From Gnetum montanum (Eukaryota; Streptophyta; Gnetopsida; Gnetales; Gnetaceae), in the NCBI GenBank assembly GCA_015680685.1, contig MNCI01035040.1, positions 518,700 through 574,737 on the forward strand: a stretch of 56,038 nucleotides of DNA, written 5' to 3'. Shown here piece by piece: positions 54,437 to 56,038 of the stretch. The stretch's first letter is position 1. The number at the start of each line of letters is the position of its first letter. The translations under genes and the position numbers were made by a program. The notes beneath the pieces are model-generated. The model was not told the DNA's origin and made no database searches. It saw only the letters and a program-made list of their open reading frames with translations.

Positions 54437-55335
54437 TGATGAGTGGTGAGGTACCCCTATGCTCAAGCATACGAAACGAACGTAGCACGCACGATTCGGT
54501 CAAACTCCGCAGATTAAATGCCTAAATGCCCCATGGAACACTTGGGGTTAATCATTCGTTGTCTTCCCAGACTTACTTGTAGTTGTCACGGTGTATGGTT
54601 AAGTAAGTTCGAGGTATATGATTTTTATGGTCTTTTATGGTTTTTCTCCTATGGCAAAGGGTGAAGGGTTGAGAGAACTAACTAACTCTAACTAAGGACC
54701 TAAGTCTAAATTAACTAGCNTACTGGGATTACCACACGTAATGCACGTGCTCGAAGTGGTCGTACTGAGGCACTTAACTAGCCTAAACGTGATGAGCAGC
54801 CAATTCCTTAACTAGCCATACACATCCATAGATGCTCGTAATCAAGTCGTACTCATCCCGCATTCTAGGAGATAAGGGTAAGAGAGACTAATCGCGATGA
54901 GTAGCCGATTCCTTGATTAGCCGTACACATTCGTCAATGCTCGTAATCAAGTCGTACACATGCCGTGCTAATGTAGGTAATAAATAATGTGTAAGAAATA
55001 ACAGGTAATAATCCTATTCCATGCACTGCAAGGTTTATCCACAAAGCTCTTCTTTATTTACGTACACAACTTACGTTCAGGTACAAAGCTGCTCGAATAA
55101 AGATTTGTTCACTTGGGGACTCCTACTGCGGGCACATGGAAAATATTCTATCTCTGGAATGATCAAACTGCCAAAGTTTCCCTACTTTAAGCCTAAGATG
55201 GGAAATAAGGGGAGTGCCACCTCTTATTTATAGATTTGGTGGCGGACCGCGATATTGCATACGTGATATCGTAGGGGACGACACGATATCACGATGGCCA
55301 CGATATCGCGGTGCATGCGATATTGTGTCTCATCA
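54437..55335 (-). repeat. 3' LTR of E5 (LTR10)
   Basis: On the minus strand TGATGAGACAC start (55335) and CTCATCA end (54437). U3 has GATATCG palindromes near 55250-55325 (for example GATATCGCGG, GATATCGTG), then TATA (rc of TTATTTATAGATTT near 55225). The NCG-rich R/U5 (for example ATGAGTACGACTTGATTACG on the minus strand) retains more CpG than the other LTRs. A duplicated segment TGATGAGCAGCCAATTCCTTA / GATGAGTAGCCGATTCCTTGA is at about 54790 and 54896. Confidence 0.85.
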
Positions 55336-55350
55336 TACCCCCATGACTGA
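55336..55350 (-). promoter_or_regulatory. Polypurine tract of E5
   Basis: The minus strand reads TCAGTCATGGGGGTA directly before the LTR start, the cleanest copy of this motif in the window. Confidence 0.75.
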
Positions 55351-55510
55351 ATGAAAACTCATCCTTGAGTTCCTTACAATATTATCGGGAAGGTATGGAA
55401 TTATTGAGGGGAATGGAACTAATGGAATGACATGTGAACAAATCATTATTACAAGACTTGACAAAACTGGTGTTCATGACAACAAGGGTGAACACCTTAC
55501 TACAATGACA
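55351..55510 (-). other. E5 3' untranslated stretch
   Basis: The reverse complement includes CTCAAGGATGAGTTTTCATT and AATAATTCCATACCTTCCC, matching E2 and E3. No coding sequence. Confidence 0.5.
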
Positions 55511-55686
55511 TCAGGCCTTTGTTGGCAACTGAAAAAGAGAAAGAGAGAGAAGTGTTGTTGCTGCCAACGCCAAGATTGTGCCTTCATTTTTCATCCATAA
55601 GCGTGCCATCAATCTTGCTCCTTGCATAGCGCTACTCCATTCCAAGTGTTTGCTCCAGATCCAATCCGTTGTTGCATGTTCGCCAT
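55511..55686 (-). pseudogene. Remnant aORF start of E5
   Basis: Minus-strand ATG at 55686 after a GTGTGTGCAG acceptor. The first frame (MANMQQRIGSGANTWNG) stops after about 25 codons. Only about 170 bp separate it from the 3' untranslated stretch, so nearly all of the aORF is deleted, as in E2 and E4. The Trp-rich C-terminus was not found. Confidence 0.5.
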
Positions 55687-55718
55687 CTGCACACACAACA
55701 CAATCTTATATTGGTAAG
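55687..55718 (-). promoter_or_regulatory. Predicted branch point and 3' splice site before E5 aORF
   Basis: On the minus strand CTTACCAAT (55718-55710) is followed by TTGTGTTGTGTGTGCAG|ATGG. This is the fifth copy of the arrangement and the one with the best pyrimidine/GT-rich tract. Confidence 0.45.
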
Positions 55719-56038
55719 GGTAAATGAATCATCATGTAATTGATACCTTGCTTTGGTGTAGGTCCATTGGCTAGGTTGTGGTATGGCTGATATGGATCTG
55801 GGAATATATTAATGATGACTACCGAAGGTGTAGGGGTTAGGAAGAAAATCAAAAATCAAAAATTTTGGGGCTAGGAGAAAAATCGAAAAAATTAGGCCCC
55901 GTACCCCCATGACTAATCGCGAACCTCTGGTAGCGTTAAAATGGAGAAAGAAAAGGAATAAGAAAGATAGATAAAAAGGAACAACTATGGCATCAATGAA
56001 ATGGATGTCAAGATGGAAATGAACAAAATAAAATTAAT
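55719..56038 (-). other. E5 spacer before aORF
   Basis: Minus-strand GCGATTAGTCATGGGGGTAC (55920-55901) is a polypurine-like motif. It is followed by an A/T-rich stretch with CCCCAAAATTTTTGATTTTT, similar to the E2 spacer (16010-16090). Non-coding. Confidence 0.5.

Larger units (their letters stand above)
54437..56038 (-). mobile_element. E5: 3' end of a minus-strand Athila-like element
   Basis: Read right to left: spacer, splice-acceptor-like site, remnant aORF, 3' untranslated stretch, polypurine tract, 3' LTR ending at 54437. The rest lies beyond the window. It contains one N at 54720. Confidence 0.82.

Noticed and set aside
1-56038. tRNA, rRNA or host protein-coding genes
   Set aside because: None recognised on either strand; tRNA-like matches are only the 18-base primer-binding sites.

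Overview
The window is plant nuclear intergenic DNA: AT-rich, with no recognisable host gene, and built almost entirely of retrotransposons in several states of decay. The dominant family is a Ty3/gypsy lineage that looks Athila-like (Athila/Tat clade). The evidence is a primer-binding site matching the 3' end of tRNA-Asp, a gag/pol arrangement with an FMDD reverse transcriptase, and an extra sense-strand ORF (called aORF here) between pol and the 3' LTR. Two L1-type LINEs and a separate short LTR family (called B) make up most of the rest. The species cannot be named from the sequence. Old nested insertions and many decayed copies suggest a large plant genome with slow turnover (inference).

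Layout. 1-4122: 3' half of a plus-strand Athila-like element (E1). 4123-5818: 5' end of a minus-strand relative (E1b), cut exactly where E1 ends. 5819-10977: decayed plus-strand LINE (LINE1), interrupted by about 3.1 kb of unassigned DNA. 10978-17857: E2, two LTRs, gag and a shrunken aORF but no pol. 17858-19461: unassigned. 19462-46266: element B, with matching 5-bp target duplications (ATCTC) at its outer ends. It contains the full-length E3 (22358-36542, duplications ATTGC, gag, protease, RT, RNase H, integrase and aORF), which in turn holds a solo LTR (34547-35442). B also contains a minus-strand LINE (LINE2, about 36950-45450) that itself carries two insertions, one of them GC-rich with an assembly gap. 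46267-47541: unassigned. 47542-53938: E4, a second pol-less element with the best-preserved gag. 54437-56038: 3' end of a minus-strand relative (E5).

How the parts fit. E3 is the only copy here with pol. E2 and E4 keep LTRs, primer site, gag, a non-coding spacer, aORF ends and polypurine tract, so they look like non-autonomous partners that would have depended on pol supplied by E3-like copies. Every copy whose aORF start is visible (E1, E2, E3, E4, E5) has a branch-point-like TACTAAY or CTTACCAAT motif about 20-35 nt before an (A)G|ATGG start. E2 and E4 also have a GTAAGT donor just before gag. This suggests that the aORF was expressed from a spliced subgenomic RNA. The aORF product looks like a 'putative plant transposon protein' domain followed by a long coiled coil and a conserved Trp-rich C-terminus. 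All protein-coding genes here carry stops or frameshifts, many explicable as C-to-T changes at Gln/Arg codons, as expected of methylated, silenced elements.
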